From contig NZ_CP078069.1 of assembly GCF_019195435.1 (NCBI RefSeq), positions 2,914,001 through 2,978,000 of the forward strand: DNA of 64,000 bases. The letters are read 5' to 3'. Below the pieces are notes generated by a model. That model worked only from the letters and a program-made list of their open reading frames with translations. It searched no databases and had not been told where the DNA came from. A program made the position numbers and the translations under genes. This DNA comes from Comamonas sp. NLF-1-9. GTDB lineage: Bacteria > Pseudomonadota > Gammaproteobacteria > Burkholderiales > Burkholderiaceae_C. Below, in pieces: positions 1 through 14,225 of this stretch. Every line of letters starts with the position of its first letter. The stretch's first letter is position 1.

Positions 1-856
<856 letters not shown>

Positions 857-876
857 GTTCCGGATCGGGTTGGGAA

Positions 877-904
877 GGCCGGCGCTCCAAGCGGTGCGCC
901 GGCC
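877..904 (+). other. Hairpin in the atpE-atpF spacer
   Basis: Perfect 9-bp inverted repeat GGCCGGCGC / GCGCCGGCC with a 10-nt loop, 21 nt after the atpE stop. No U-tract follows. It may stabilise the upstream atpE RNA or slow transcription, giving atpE a different output from the rest of the operon. That role is inference; the stem is seen directly. Confidence 0.7.
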
Positions 905-953
905 CTGCCACTGAGTATCGCGGCCTCGTGCCGCTGCAATCCAAGGAACCAAA

Positions 954-1424
954 GTGAGCATCACCGCTACCCTCATCATTCAAATCATCGTGTTTCTGCT
1001 CCTCGTGGCATTCACGATGAAGTTTGTGTGGCCGCCGATTGCCAATGCACTGGACGAGCGGGCGCAGAAGGTCGCTGATGGCCTGGCAGCGGCCGACAAG
1101 GCCAAGACCGAGCTGGCGGCGGCCAATCAGCGGGTCGAGCAGCAGCTCGCTGAAACGCGCAACGAAAGCGCGCAGCGCCTGGCGGACGCGGAAAGCCATG
1201 CGCGCGCCATCATCGAAGAGGCCAAGGCCCGCGCCGCCGAAGAGGGCAACAAGATCGTTGCCGCCGCGCGGGTGGAAGCCGAGCAGCAACTCATCCAGGC
1301 GCGCGAAGCATTGCGCGAACAGGTTGCACAGCTCGCCGTCAAGGGTGCTGAGCAGATCCTGCGCAAGGAAGTCAATCCGGCCGTGCACTCCGAACTGCTC
1401 ACGCGTCTGAAGACCGAGCTGTAG
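954..1424 (+). CDS. atpF: ATP synthase F0 subunit b
   Basis: A 156-residue peripheral-stalk subunit. One N-terminal membrane helix (about residues 4-25) is followed by a long charged, Ala/Glu/Gln-rich coiled-coil to the C-terminus, the normal b-subunit plan and length. The start is GTG at 954 behind AAGGAACCAAA; the next in-frame ATG would remove part of the membrane anchor. It sits between atpE and atpH, 13 nt before the latter. Confidence 0.95.
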   Translation: MSITATLIIQIIVFLLLVAFTMKFVWPPIANALDERAQKVADGLAAADKAKTELAAANQRVEQQLAETRNESAQRLADAESHARAIIEEAKARAAEEGNKIVAAARVEAEQQLIQAREALREQVAQLAVKGAEQILRKEVNPAVHSELLTRLKTEL

Positions 1425-1437
1425 GAAAGGGACGAAC

Positions 1438-1977
1438 ATGGCGGAACTTGCCACTATTGCCCGTCCCTACGCTGAGGCCTTGTTCAAGGCGTGCACGAGC
1501 CAGAAGGCCGATCTTGCCGCTGCGGTGCAGTGGCTCGACGAGCTGGCGACGATTGCGGCGAACCCGCAGTTGCTGCAGATGGCCGACAGCCCGAAGGTGA
1601 CGGCGTCGCAGATCCTGGACGTCATCACCGGCGTGGTGCGCAGCAAGCTGCCCGCAAGCGCGACCAATCTGCTCGCGGCGGTGGTCGAAAATGGGCGTCT
1701 GCGGGCTCTGCCGGAAATTGCGGCGCAGTTTCGCGCGCTGGTCAATCAGACGGCGGGCTCGTCGGACGCCCTCGTGGTCAGCGCCTTTGACATGTCGGCG
1801 CAGCAGCTGCAAGAGCTGGGCGTGACGCTGGAAAAGCGTTTCGGGCGCAAGCTGAACCTGTCGCTGAGTGTGGATCCGTCCCTGATTGGCGGTGTGCGCG
1901 TGGTGGTCGGTGATGAGGTGCTTGATACTTCGGTCAAGGCCCGTCTGGAACAAATGAAAGCGACGCTGCTGGCCTGA
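1438..1977 (+). CDS. atpH: ATP synthase F1 subunit delta
   Basis: A 179-residue subunit that ties the peripheral stalk (b) to the top of the alpha3beta3 head. It begins with the family signature [12 protein letters not shown] and keeps the C-terminal region [15 protein letters not shown]. The ATG at 1438 follows AAAGGGACGAAC. Length and operon position are standard. Confidence 0.96.
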   Translation: MAELATIARPYAEALFKACTSQKADLAAAVQWLDELATIAANPQLLQMADSPKVTASQILDVITGVVRSKLPASATNLLAAVVENGRLRALPEIAAQFRALVNQTAGSSDALVVSAFDMSAQQLQELGVTLEKRFGRKLNLSLSVDPSLIGGVRVVVGDEVLDTSVKARLEQMKATLLA

Positions 1978-2018
1978 GGGCGGCGGGCGTGGCAACTTAA
2001 GGAAAGAAGGAAAGAGTC

Positions 2019-3578
<1,560 letters not shown>

Positions 3579-3597
3579 GCGCAGGGGGAGATCCGAC

Positions 3598-5930
<2,333 letters not shown>

Positions 5931-5941
5931 GGGACGAGAAG

Positions 5942-5985
5942 GCGCCGGGGCGGTGGTAGCTATTGCTTGCCCCGCACCCCGGCGC
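5942..5985 (+). other. Hairpin in the atpD-atpC spacer
   Basis: Perfect 9-bp stem GCGCCGGGG / CCCCGGCGC enclosing a 26-nt loop, just after the atpD stop. There is no T-tract, so it is not an obvious terminator. It could attenuate atpC, or protect the 3' end of atpD mRNA; both are inferences. Confidence 0.6.
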
Positions 5986-6017
5986 AGCCCCTGCAGTGAA
6001 GCACCCAAGGAGTTTGC

Positions 6018-6434
6018 ATGAGCACCATACACGTCGATGTCGTCAGCGCCGAAGAGTCGATCTTTTCGGGCGAAGCGAAGTTCGTCGCTCTGCCCGGCGA
6101 ATCGGGCGAGCTGGGCATTCTGCCCAAGCACACGCCTTTGATCACGCGCATCAAGGCCGGGTCCGTGCGCATCGATCTGGCCAGCGGAGGTGAGGAATTC
6201 ATCTTCGTGGCTGGCGGCATCCTCGAGGTGCAGCCGGATCGGGTGACGGTGCTCTCCGATACCGCCATCCGGGGCCGCGACCTGGACGAACAAAAGGCCG
6301 AAGAAGCGAGGAAGCAAGCCCAGGAAGCGCTGTCGCACGCCAAGAGCGAGATCGATCTCGCGCGCGCCCAGTCTGAACTGGCCATCATGGCCGCCCAGCT
6401 CGCCGCCCTGCGCAAGTTCCGCGAGAAGCGCTGA
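6018..6434 (+). CDS. atpC: ATP synthase F1 subunit epsilon
   Basis: A 138-residue subunit at the foot of the central stalk, able to inhibit ATP hydrolysis. An N-terminal beta-sandwich ([29 protein letters not shown]) is followed by a two-helix C-terminal domain rich in Ala, Glu and Lys. The ATG at 6018 follows AAGGAGTTTGC. It is the last gene of the operon and is followed by a terminator. Confidence 0.96.
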   Translation: MSTIHVDVVSAEESIFSGEAKFVALPGESGELGILPKHTPLITRIKAGSVRIDLASGGEEFIFVAGGILEVQPDRVTVLSDTAIRGRDLDEQKAEEARKQAQEALSHAKSEIDLARAQSELAIMAAQLAALRKFREKR

Positions 6435-6459
6435 GAGTGCGCCTCCCGGCGTCCTGAAG

Positions 6460-6484
6460 AGGCCCGCCCGTGCGGGCCTTTTTG
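6460..6484 (+). terminator. Rho-independent terminator of the atp operon
   Basis: An 8-bp GC-rich stem AGGCCCGC / GCGGGCCT with a 4-nt loop (CCGT) runs directly into TTTTT, 26 nt after the atpC stop. The rest of the 200-nt gap to the next gene shows nothing further that I can support. Confidence 0.9.
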
Positions 6485-6635
6485 ATTTTCGCGGCAGCTC
6501 GGAGTCGGGTGCCCAGCGCCAGGAAATTCTGGCGACCGCCGCGCTTGCGCCGGCAGTCCGGGGTGGGCGCTACACAATGGCGAGGCTGCCATCAGCCCGG
6601 CGAAGCTTTGCCGAAGCTCGGGCAAAATCGCGCGC

Positions 6636-7166
6636 ATGGACGACATCGTCAAGCGGGCGCTCGAGAAATGGCCTGAGGTGCCCGACTGTTTTGGCTGGCT
6701 GGGGCTGGACGCCCGCGGGCAGTGGTATCTGCGGGACGCGTCGGTCCAGGCGCGCGGGCCCTTCACCTCATGCAGGGGCGAGCGCTTGCAACATCAAGGC
6801 CTGGTGGCGTTCATCGGCCGCAACTACCTGCATGATGCCCGGGGGCAGTGGTACTTTCAGAACGGGCCGCAGCGCGTCTATGTCGAGCTCGAGGCCGCCC
6901 CCTGGGTTTGGCGTATCGGCCCGGACGGCGGGCTGATCTCCCACACCGGGCGGCGCACGCAGGCAGACGCAGCCGTCTGCGACGAGCAGGGCAGGCTCTA
7001 CCTCGCGAGCGCGCTCGGGCTGGGTCTGGTGCACAGCCTCGACGTGGTAGTGGCAGCGCAGCTGCTCGAGCAAGGGAGATGGCCGATGCCGGAATCGATC
7101 GACCACGTCGCGCTGACCACGCGCTACGGCTTTGTGCGCAGCCCTCGGCAGGCATTGCAGCAATGA
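6636..7166 (+). CDS. Conserved hypothetical protein (possibly DUF2944/DUF2946-like)
   Basis: A 176-residue soluble protein without signal peptide or membrane helix. It has repeated aromatic/Gly motifs: GWLGLDARGQWYLRD near the start and NYLHDARGQWYFQNGPQRVY in the middle, which read like two related beta-rich units, then a C-terminal helical part. I recall similar proteins annotated as DUF2944/DUF2946 in Comamonadaceae but cannot confirm the family. Function is unknown. It is monocistronic by layout, between the atp terminator and a convergent cytochrome gene. Confidence 0.75.
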   Translation: MDDIVKRALEKWPEVPDCFGWLGLDARGQWYLRDASVQARGPFTSCRGERLQHQGLVAFIGRNYLHDARGQWYFQNGPQRVYVELEAAPWVWRIGPDGGLISHTGRRTQADAAVCDEQGRLYLASALGLGLVHSLDVVVAAQLLEQGRWPMPESIDHVALTTRYGFVRSPRQALQQ

Positions 7167-7198
7167 AAAGGCCGGCAGGCTGCTGAGCACTGCCGGCC
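7166..7198 (-). terminator. Terminator of the cytochrome c gene
   Basis: Perfect 9-bp inverted repeat GGCCGGCAG / CTGCCGGCC with an 11-nt loop. Read on the minus strand it is followed by TTTTC, so it is a good intrinsic terminator for the leftward cytochrome gene. On the plus strand no T-tract follows. Confidence 0.75.
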
Positions 7199-7226
7199 GG
7201 GGCCGCTTGAGCGGTCGAGAGTAGCC

Positions 7227-8162
7227 TTACCGGGCGGAGTTCACCAGATACTCTACCGCGGCCTTGAAGTCTGCGTCGGAGGCGTTGGAGCCGCCCTTGG
7301 GAGGCATCGCGCCCTTGCCGTGGGTGGCGATCTTCAGCACCTCATCAAAGCCCGCCGCCAGCCGTGGCGCCCAGGCGGCCTTGTCGCCAAACTTGGGCGC
7401 GCCAGCAACGCCGGTGCCATGGCAGGCCGCGCAGGTGGTCTCGTAGATTTTCTTGCCGGCGGCGGCATGGGCATCGTCGGCACCGGCGCTGGCGCTGGCT
7501 GCCGGCGCTGCAGCGGCCGGTGCTGCTGCCGGCGTGGCCGACGATTCTCCGGCAGCGGGCTGCTCGGGAGTCGCCGCAGCGCTTGCGGACGATTCGCCGG
7601 CAGTCGGCTTTTGTGCAGCCGCGGGGGCCGCGTTCGCGGACTCACCGGCGCCGGCGGCCTTGTCGTCGGCCGCGGCAGGTTCTTCAAACTTGGCACCGGC
7701 CGCATTGGCCATGTAGACCACGGCGCGAGCGATTTCGGTGTCGTCGAATTGGCCGCCTGCCTGGGGCGGCATGGCGCCCTTGCCCTTGAGTGCCGAATGC
7801 TCCAGCGCCTCCAGGCCCTGCTTGATGCGCGGCGCCCAGGCGCCAGCGTCGCCGAACTTGGGCGCGCCCGCCGCGCCGCTCGCATGGCAGGCGGCGCATT
7901 GCGCCTTGTAGACCTCTTCGCCACTGTGGGCGGCGCTCTGGCTGCTGTCCTTGACCTCGAGCGTGCCTACTTTCTGAATGCGCTGATCGACGGACTGGGC
8001 GCTGTTGTCGCCGCCCGGCGCCTGCTTGGGCGCGGAAGAGTAGAAGTACACCAGACCCAGAATGACGAACACCGGCGCCAGGAAGCCCAGTGAGGCGGCC
8101 AGCAGCGTCTGGCCCGGGGTCTTGATCAATCCGTGGTTTGTCTCTTCGTTCTCGTTGGTCAT
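7227..8162 (-). CDS. Membrane-anchored dihaem cytochrome c5-type protein
   Basis: A 311-residue protein with two class I cytochrome c domains, each with a CAACH haem site and a GKGAMPP segment supplying the distal Met. The domains are close duplicates (both contain AGAPKFGD and WAPR). A membrane helix near residues 20-40 (LAASLGFLAPVFVILGLVYF) anchors it, with the domains in the periplasm. The domains are joined by an Ala/Pro-rich linker of about 75 residues with repeated GESSA units. I chose ATG 8162, preceded by GAGAGAAC, over a further-upstream start with no ribosome site. It probably carries electrons to a terminal oxidase; the partner is not in the window. Confidence 0.92.
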   Translation of the reverse strand: MTNENEETNHGLIKTPGQTLLAASLGFLAPVFVILGLVYFYSSAPKQAPGGDNSAQSVDQRIQKVGTLEVKDSSQSAAHSGEEVYKAQCAACHASGAAGAPKFGDAGAWAPRIKQGLEALEHSALKGKGAMPPQAGGQFDDTEIARAVVYMANAAGAKFEEPAAADDKAAGAGESANAAPAAAQKPTAGESSASAAATPEQPAAGESSATPAAAPAAAAPAASASAGADDAHAAAGKKIYETTCAACHGTGVAGAPKFGDKAAWAPRLAAGFDEVLKIATHGKGAMPPKGGSNASDADFKAAVEYLVNSAR

Positions 8163-8265
8163 TGTTCTCTCACGTTGGACGGGTGGATTGCCGGCGCAAT
8201 CCATTCTCCATTATAGGAGTGGGCTCTCGTTTCCTGCAGCGCCGCCGCGCGCCGCGCAACCTGGT

Positions 8266-9717
8266 TCAACCGCGTTCGGCGAGCGAGCGGATCTCGTCCT
8301 CGGCGCTCCAGCCGCCGCCCAGTACCTTGTACAGCACTACCTGGTTTTGCAGCTGTTGCAAGCGTGTGAGCACCAGCGCCTGCTCGGACGCATAGAGCGA
8401 ACGCTGGGCGTCCAGCAGATCGAGATAGCTTGCCACGCCATTGCGATAGCGCAGGTCGGAAAGCTCGAAGCGGCGTGTGTCCGAGCGTGTCTGCGCGGCC
8501 TGGGCGTCGAGCTGGTTTTGCAGCGTGGCGCGGCCGGCCAGGGCGTCCGCGACCTCGCGGAAGGCCGTCTGTATGGACTTCTCGTACTGGGCGACCGCGA
8601 TCTCGCGGCCGACCTGGGCCGCTTCGAGGTTGGCCTGGTTGCGCCCCGCGTCAAAGATCGGCAACACCGCCTGGGGCGCGAGGGAGAAGGCCCAGCTGCC
8701 GCCCTTGAACAGGCCGGACAACTCGGTACTGGTGCTGCCGAACTGCGCGGTCAGCGCGATGCGCGGGAAAAACGCCGCGCGCGCAGCGCCTATGCTGGCG
8801 TTGGCGCCAATGAGCTGCTGCTCCGCCGCGATGATGTCGGGGCGGTGCTGCAACAGCTGCGACGGCAGACCGGCAGGCAGCGCCTGCATCGGCGCTGTCT
8901 TGGCCAGGCGCCGCTGGCCCGGGCGCGCCAGCAGCTCGTCGGGAATAGCCTGGCCGACAAGAAGCGTCAGCGCGTTCTCGTCCAGCATGCGCTGGCGCTG
9001 CTGCTGTGCCAGCGTGGCGCGCGCCTGTTCGGCCAGGCTTTGGGCCTGGCGCAGATCCAGCTCGGAACTGACCCCGTGCTCCAGGCGCAGGCGCGTGAGC
9101 TTGACCGACTCTTCGCGCGTCTGCAGCGTGCGCTCGGACAAGTCCAGCAATTCGTCGTCGGCCACCAGCGCGAGCCAGCCGGAGGCGACGGCGGCAACCA
9201 GGCTGATCTGCCCGGCCTTGCGGGCTTCGTCCGTGGCCAGGTATTGCGCCAGCGCCTGTTCCTTGAGCGCTGCGATGCGTCCAAAAAAGTCGATCTCCCA
9301 GCCGGTGATGGCCAGACCTGCCTGGTAGACCGAGCCGTACTTGTTCTGGTTGGCCGGGTTGGGCTGCCGGGTGAAACCGCCCATGGCATTTGCCGTCGGA
9401 TATTCGGCGGCGCGCTGGATGTCGAACTGGGCGCGCGCCTGCTCCACCCGGAGCATGGCCACGCGCTGGTCGCGGTTGTTCTCCAGCGCCAGGCTGATGA
9501 GGGTCTGCAGCTGCGGGTCGGTGAAATAGTCTTGCCAGCGGATGTCGGCAGCCGCCTTGCCCTGCTGCGCATCGGTGGCGCTGGCCCCCGGATAACTGCC
9601 TGGCACCGGTGCGGAGGGCCGCTCATAGGTCGGGATGAAGCTGCAGCCGGCCAGCACGGCGGCAGCAAGGGCTGCGGCGGCGGTGCGCGTGCGAACGATA
9701 TAAGTGCTTGGGGTCAT
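8266..9717 (-). CDS. RND efflux outer membrane lipoprotein, NodT/OprM family
   Basis: A 483-residue TolC-like outer membrane factor that completes a tripartite drug pump. A signal peptide ends in a lipobox (LAGC) about 20 residues from the start, followed by the typical SFIPTYERPSAPVP; two OEP repeats follow (WLALVADDELLDLSE, VGREIAVAQYEKSIQTAFREV). I chose ATG 9717, 13 nt after the pump gene stop; in-frame starts further upstream lie inside the pump gene and break the signal peptide. It is the last gene of the three-gene operon. Confidence 0.94.
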   Translation of the reverse strand: MTPSTYIVRTRTAAAALAAAVLAGCSFIPTYERPSAPVPGSYPGASATDAQQGKAAADIRWQDYFTDPQLQTLISLALENNRDQRVAMLRVEQARAQFDIQRAAEYPTANAMGGFTRQPNPANQNKYGSVYQAGLAITGWEIDFFGRIAALKEQALAQYLATDEARKAGQISLVAAVASGWLALVADDELLDLSERTLQTREESVKLTRLRLEHGVSSELDLRQAQSLAEQARATLAQQQRQRMLDENALTLLVGQAIPDELLARPGQRRLAKTAPMQALPAGLPSQLLQHRPDIIAAEQQLIGANASIGAARAAFFPRIALTAQFGSTSTELSGLFKGGSWAFSLAPQAVLPIFDAGRNQANLEAAQVGREIAVAQYEKSIQTAFREVADALAGRATLQNQLDAQAAQTRSDTRRFELSDLRYRNGVASYLDLLDAQRSLYASEQALVLTRLQQLQNQVVLYKVLGGGWSAEDEIRSLAERG

Positions 9718-9730
9718 GGTGGGTTTGCTC

Positions 9731-12700
9731 TCAATGCACGTTGCCATGCAGCTGTGCCTGCTCGGCGTCATGGGCCTGCTGGCGCTTGCTGCCTTTGAAA
9801 TAACTGCGCACCAGCACGAAGAAGACCGGCACGAAGAACACCGCCAGCAGCGTGCTCGTGATCATGCCGCCGACCACGCCGGTACCGATCGCGCGCTGGC
9901 TGGCCGAGCTGGCGCCGGTGGCGAGGAACAGCGGCATCACCCCCAGAGTGAACGCCAGCGAGGTCATGACGATGGGCCGAAAGCGCAGGTGGGCCGCGGC
10001 CACGGCGGCCTCGAACACGCTCTTGCCCGAGGCGTGCAAGTCCTTGGCGAACTCGATGATAAGGATGGCGTTCTTGGCCGACAGGCCGATGATGGTCACC
10101 AGGCCGATCTGGAAGTACACGTCGTTGGCCATGCCGCGCAAGAGCGTCGCCAGCAGCACCCCGAGCACGCCCAGCGGCACGACCAGCAGCACGGCAAACG
10201 GAATCGACCAGCTCTCGTACAGCGCGGCCAGCGCCAGGAAGACCGCCAGCAGCGAGAAGCCGTAGAGCACCATGGCCTGGCCGCTGGCGAGCTTTTCCTC
10301 GCGCGACTGGCCGGTCCATTCGTAGCCGAAGCCTTCGGGCAGCCGCGCCGCGATGCGCTCCATCTCGGCCATGGCCTCGCCGGTGCTCAGGCCCGGGGCC
10401 GGACCCCCGGCAATCTTCATCGCAGGATAGCCGTTGTAGCGCACGGTCTGGGTCGCGCCCGTGATCCAGCGCGTGGTGGCAAAGGTGGACAGCGGAATCA
10501 CCTGCCCCTTGTTGTTCAGCACCGGCAGGTCGAGCACGGCTTCGGGCTGCATGCGTGCGGCGCTGTCCGCCTGCACCACCACGCGTTGCAGCCGTCCCTG
10601 GCTGGGGAAGTCGTTGATGTAGGCCGAGCCCAGCGCCGTCCCCAGCGCGCTGCCTATGCTGTCAAAGCCCACGCCCAGCGACGCGGCCTTGTCGCGGTCG
10701 ATGTCGATCTGCATCTGCGGCGCGTCTTCCATGCCGTCGGGGCGCACGCCGGCCAGCAGCTTGCTTTGCGCCGCCATGCCCAGCAGCTGGTTGCGCGCCG
10801 CCAGCAGCGCCTCGTGGCCCTTGCCGCCGCGGTCTTGCAGCCGGAAGGTGAAGCCGGCGGCACTGCCCAGTTCCGGGATGGGCGGCGGGTTGATGGCGAA
10901 GAGGAAGGCGTCGCGAAAGCCGTACAGCGCCATGGTGGCCCTTTGCGCGATGGCTTCGGCGCCGTGCTCCGGGCCCGGGCGCTCGTCCCAGGGCTTGAGC
11001 GTCACGAAGGCCAGGCCCGCGTTCTGGCCCTGACCGGAGAAGGAAAAGCCGGCCACGGTCACGATGTGCTCCACCTCGGGCTGGGCCAGCATGTACTCTT
11101 CCACGGCCTTGAGCGCGACTTCGGTGCGCGCGATGGACGCGCCTGCGGGCAGTTGCACGTTGGTGATCAGGCTGCCCTGGTCTTCGTTGGGCAGGAAGGA
11201 AGTGGGCAGTCTGGTGTAGATGAGCGAGACCACCGCGATCAGCGCCGCATAGACGATCATCATGCGCCCGCCGCGGTGCAGCAGGCGCCCCAGCCCCGAT
11301 TCATAGCGCGTGGTGGTGCGCTTGAAGCCCCGGTTGAACCAGCCAAAGAAGCCGCGTTTTTGATCGTGCCCTTCTTGCATGGGCTTGAGCAGCGTGCCGC
11401 ACAGCGCCGGCGTGAGCGAGAGCGCAAGAAAGGCCGAGAAGGCGATCGCGGTGCCCATGGTCGCGGCGAACTGGCGGTAGATGTTGCCGGTGGAGCCGGG
11501 GAAGAAGGCCAGCGGCACGAAGACCGAAACCAGCACCACGGTCACGCCGATGATCGCGCCGGAGATCTGGCCCATGCCCTTGCGCGTGGCTTCCAGCGGC
11601 GACAGGCCTTCCTCGGCCATGATGCGCTCGACGTTCTCCACCACCACGATGGCGTCGTCCACCACGATGCCGATCACCAGCACCATGCCGAACATGGTCA
11701 GCACGTTGATGGAAAAGCCCAGCGCCAGCAGCGTCGCGAAGGTGCCCAGCAAGGCCACCGGCACGACGATGGTCGGAATGATGGTGTAGCGGAATTTCTG
11801 CAGGAACAGCAGCATCACCAGGAACACCAGCGCCACCGCCTCGAACAGGGTCTCCACCACCTTCTGGATGGAGACGGAGATGAACACCGAGGTGTCGTAT
11901 GGGATCGCGTAGGCCACGCCCTTGGGGAAGAACTGCTGCAGCTCGTCGAGCTTGGCGCGCACGGCCTTGGCGGTTTCCAGCGCGTTGGCCGTGGGCGTCA
12001 GTTGCACGCCCATGCCCACGGCCTCGGCGCCATCGAGGCGCGCGCCGCCGCTGTAGTTCTGCGAACCGATCTCGATGCGGGCCACGTCCTTGAGGCGCAC
12101 GGTGGAGCCGTCGGTGGCGGCGCGCAGCACGATGTCGCCGAATTGCTCGGGCGTGTTCAGCTGCCCGCGTACCACGATGGTGGCGGTAGTGGCCTGGCCT
12201 GGCACGCTGGGCTGGTCGCCCAGGTTGCCGGCCGGGATCTGCACGTTCTGAGTGCGGATGGCGGCGTTCACCTGGTCGAGCGACAGATTGAAGCCCTTGA
12301 GCTTGGCCGGGTCGATCCAGATGCGCATCGCCCGCTCGGCGCCGAACTGCGTCACCGAGCCGACGCCGGGCAGACGCTGCAGTTCGGGCACGATGTTGCG
12401 CGCGGCGTAGTCGTTCAGCGCCTCGATGTTGACCTCCGGCGTCTGCGTGGTCAGCATCGAAAACAGCAGGAAGTTGGAGCGCGACTTCTCCACCCGCACG
12501 CCCTGCTGCACCACTACCGCAGGCAGGCGCGGCGTGGCCCGCGCGAGGCGGTTTTGCACGTCTACCTGGGCCAGGTCCGGGTTGGTGCCGGGCTCGAAGC
12601 TCAGCGTGATCGTGCCGGTACCGTTGGCCTGGCTGGTGGTTTCGATGTATACGAGGCCGGTGGCACCGTTCATCTCGCGTTCGATGACGGCAAGCACCGA

Positions 12701-12877
12701 ATCTTCCAGGGTCTGGGCAGTGGCGCCCGGGTAGACCGCGGAAATCTGGATGGTCGGCGGCGCAACCGCGGGGTATTGGGCGATCGGCAGTTGCGTGATG
12801 GCGACGGCGCCCGCCACCATGATGAAGATCGCGATGACCCATGCAAAGATGGGCCGTTCAATGAAAAACTTGGCCAT
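9731..12877 (-). CDS. RND multidrug efflux pump, HAE1 family (AcrB/MexB/TtgB type)
   Basis: A 1048-residue inner-membrane proton/drug antiporter, the usual length of AcrB homologues. It starts MAKFFIERPIFAWVIAIFIM. The proton-relay Asp pair is in VIGIVVDDAIVVVENV in TM4; two large periplasmic loops and twelve helices are evident from hydrophobicity. It lies 18 nt after the adaptor gene, in the order adaptor-pump-outer membrane factor. Substrates cannot be told from sequence; hydrophobic antibiotics, dyes and solvents are usual for the family. Confidence 0.97.
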   Translation of the reverse strand: MAKFFIERPIFAWVIAIFIMVAGAVAITQLPIAQYPAVAPPTIQISAVYPGATAQTLEDSVLAVIEREMNGATGLVYIETTSQANGTGTITLSFEPGTNPDLAQVDVQNRLARATPRLPAVVVQQGVRVEKSRSNFLLFSMLTTQTPEVNIEALNDYAARNIVPELQRLPGVGSVTQFGAERAMRIWIDPAKLKGFNLSLDQVNAAIRTQNVQIPAGNLGDQPSVPGQATTATIVVRGQLNTPEQFGDIVLRAATDGSTVRLKDVARIEIGSQNYSGGARLDGAEAVGMGVQLTPTANALETAKAVRAKLDELQQFFPKGVAYAIPYDTSVFISVSIQKVVETLFEAVALVFLVMLLFLQKFRYTIIPTIVVPVALLGTFATLLALGFSINVLTMFGMVLVIGIVVDDAIVVVENVERIMAEEGLSPLEATRKGMGQISGAIIGVTVVLVSVFVPLAFFPGSTGNIYRQFAATMGTAIAFSAFLALSLTPALCGTLLKPMQEGHDQKRGFFGWFNRGFKRTTTRYESGLGRLLHRGGRMMIVYAALIAVVSLIYTRLPTSFLPNEDQGSLITNVQLPAGASIARTEVALKAVEEYMLAQPEVEHIVTVAGFSFSGQGQNAGLAFVTLKPWDERPGPEHGAEAIAQRATMALYGFRDAFLFAINPPPIPELGSAAGFTFRLQDRGGKGHEALLAARNQLLGMAAQSKLLAGVRPDGMEDAPQMQIDIDRDKAASLGVGFDSIGSALGTALGSAYINDFPSQGRLQRVVVQADSAARMQPEAVLDLPVLNNKGQVIPLSTFATTRWITGATQTVRYNGYPAMKIAGGPAPGLSTGEAMAEMERIAARLPEGFGYEWTGQSREEKLASGQAMVLYGFSLLAVFLALAALYESWSIPFAVLLVVPLGVLGVLLATLLRGMANDVYFQIGLVTIIGLSAKNAILIIEFAKDLHASGKSVFEAAVAAAHLRFRPIVMTSLAFTLGVMPLFLATGASSASQRAIGTGVVGGMITSTLLAVFFVPVFFVLVRSYFKGSKRQQAHDAEQAQLHGNVH

Positions 12878-12895
12878 GTGCTCGGCTCCGGGCGA

Positions 12896-14131
12896 TCAGG
12901 ACTTGGCTGCGGGGGCGGCCGCCTTGTCGCCGGCTACCCCGGGCGCCTTCCATGGCACGGGTTGCACGATCACCGGCTCGCCCGGCTTGGTGCGCGGCAG
13001 CTTCTGAAAGCCGTCGACCATCACCTGCTCGCCCGCCTTCAGGCCGTCCAGCACCACCCAGCTGTCGCCCTGACTGGGCCCGAGCTTGACCGGGCGCGGC
13101 GCGAGCTTGCCGCCTTCGCCCACCACCAGCACCGAGTCGCCGGCCGCCGTGCGCGTGACCGCCTGCTGGGGCAGCAGCACCGCGTTGTCCGCCTGCGCCT
13201 GCTCCAGCCGCACGCGCACGTACAGGCCCGGCAGCAGCGCGCGCTCGGGGTTGGGCACTTCGGCGCGCAGCATCACCTGGCCGCTGCTCGGGTCTACCGA
13301 CAAGTCGGTGAACAGCAGCTTGCCCGGGTGCGGGTAGATGCTGCCGTCTTCCAGCACCAGCGTCACCTTGGCGGCGTCGGCGCCGGCGCTCTTGTATTTG
13401 CCGCTGGCCAGCTGGGCGCGCAGCTTGAGCGCGTCTGCCGCCGACTGGGTGAAGTTGATGTAGAGCGGGTCGATCTGCTGGATCACGGCAAGCTGCGTGG
13501 GGCTGCCTTGCCCGACCAGCGCGCCTTCGGTCACCAGCGCGCGGCCTATGCGCCCGGAGATCGGCGCCGTGACCCGCGCGTAATCGAGGTTGATCTGCGC
13601 GCTGGTCACGGCCGCCTTGGCGGCTGCGACGTTGGCTTCACCCGCCTGGCGCGCGGCCACGGCGTTGTCGTAGTCCTGCTTGCTCACCGCGTTCTGCGCC
13701 ACCAGCGGCGCATAGCGCTCGGCCAGTGCGCGGCTTTGCGCCAGGCTGGCCTCGGCCTGGGCCAGGCTGGCCTTGGCCTGGGCGACGCTCGCGCGGTAGG
13801 GGGCGTTGTCGATCAGGAACAGCTGCTGCCCGGCCTTGACTTCGCTGCCTTCGGTGAAGGTGCGCTTTTGCAGGATGCCGGCGGCGCGCGCGCGCACCTC
13901 CGCCACGCGCGAGGCTTCCAGCCGGCCCGGCAGCTCGGCAACCAGACCGACGTCGCCGGGCTGCACCGTCACCACGCCCACCTGCGGGGCAGGGGGCGCA
14001 CTGCCGCCGGCCGGTGCCTGTGCCCCCGAAGGCTTGCAGGCGCTGACGATCAGGGCGCAGGCCAGCGCCAGCGTCAGGGCGCCGGCGTGCGAGCGCGGGG
14101 CGCAGCCGGCCGTGAAGGGCAGTCGAGACAT
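12896..14131 (-). CDS. RND efflux periplasmic adaptor lipoprotein (AcrA/MexA type)
   Basis: A 411-residue membrane fusion protein linking the pump to the outer membrane channel. A signal peptide with lipobox VSAC about 30 residues in, a Pro/Ala-rich linker, a lipoyl half-motif (RARAAGILQKRTF), an alpha-helical hairpin (about residues 115-170) and beta-barrel domains are recognisable. It is the first gene of the leftward operon. Its promoter lies in the AcrR-like operator at 14226-14253. Confidence 0.96.
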   Translation of the reverse strand: MSRLPFTAGCAPRSHAGALTLALACALIVSACKPSGAQAPAGGSAPPAPQVGVVTVQPGDVGLVAELPGRLEASRVAEVRARAAGILQKRTFTEGSEVKAGQQLFLIDNAPYRASVAQAKASLAQAEASLAQSRALAERYAPLVAQNAVSKQDYDNAVAARQAGEANVAAAKAAVTSAQINLDYARVTAPISGRIGRALVTEGALVGQGSPTQLAVIQQIDPLYINFTQSAADALKLRAQLASGKYKSAGADAAKVTLVLEDGSIYPHPGKLLFTDLSVDPSSGQVMLRAEVPNPERALLPGLYVRVRLEQAQADNAVLLPQQAVTRTAAGDSVLVVGEGGKLAPRPVKLGPSQGDSWVVLDGLKAGEQVMVDGFQKLPRTKPGEPVIVQPVPWKAPGVAGDKAAAPAAKS

Positions 14132-14225
14132 TGCTTGTTTCCAATAAGAGGGTGCGGCCCGCCGTCCCAGCCCAGTGCGTCTGGAAGGGCCGAAAACACC
14201 GGAGAGTCTTCAGGGCAAGGGCGCG

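Noticed and set aside
5952..5985. GTAGCTATTGCTTGC in the atpD-atpC gap as another 44-nt repeat copy
   Set aside because: It only shares short blocks and cannot be aligned without gaps; explained by the hairpin there.
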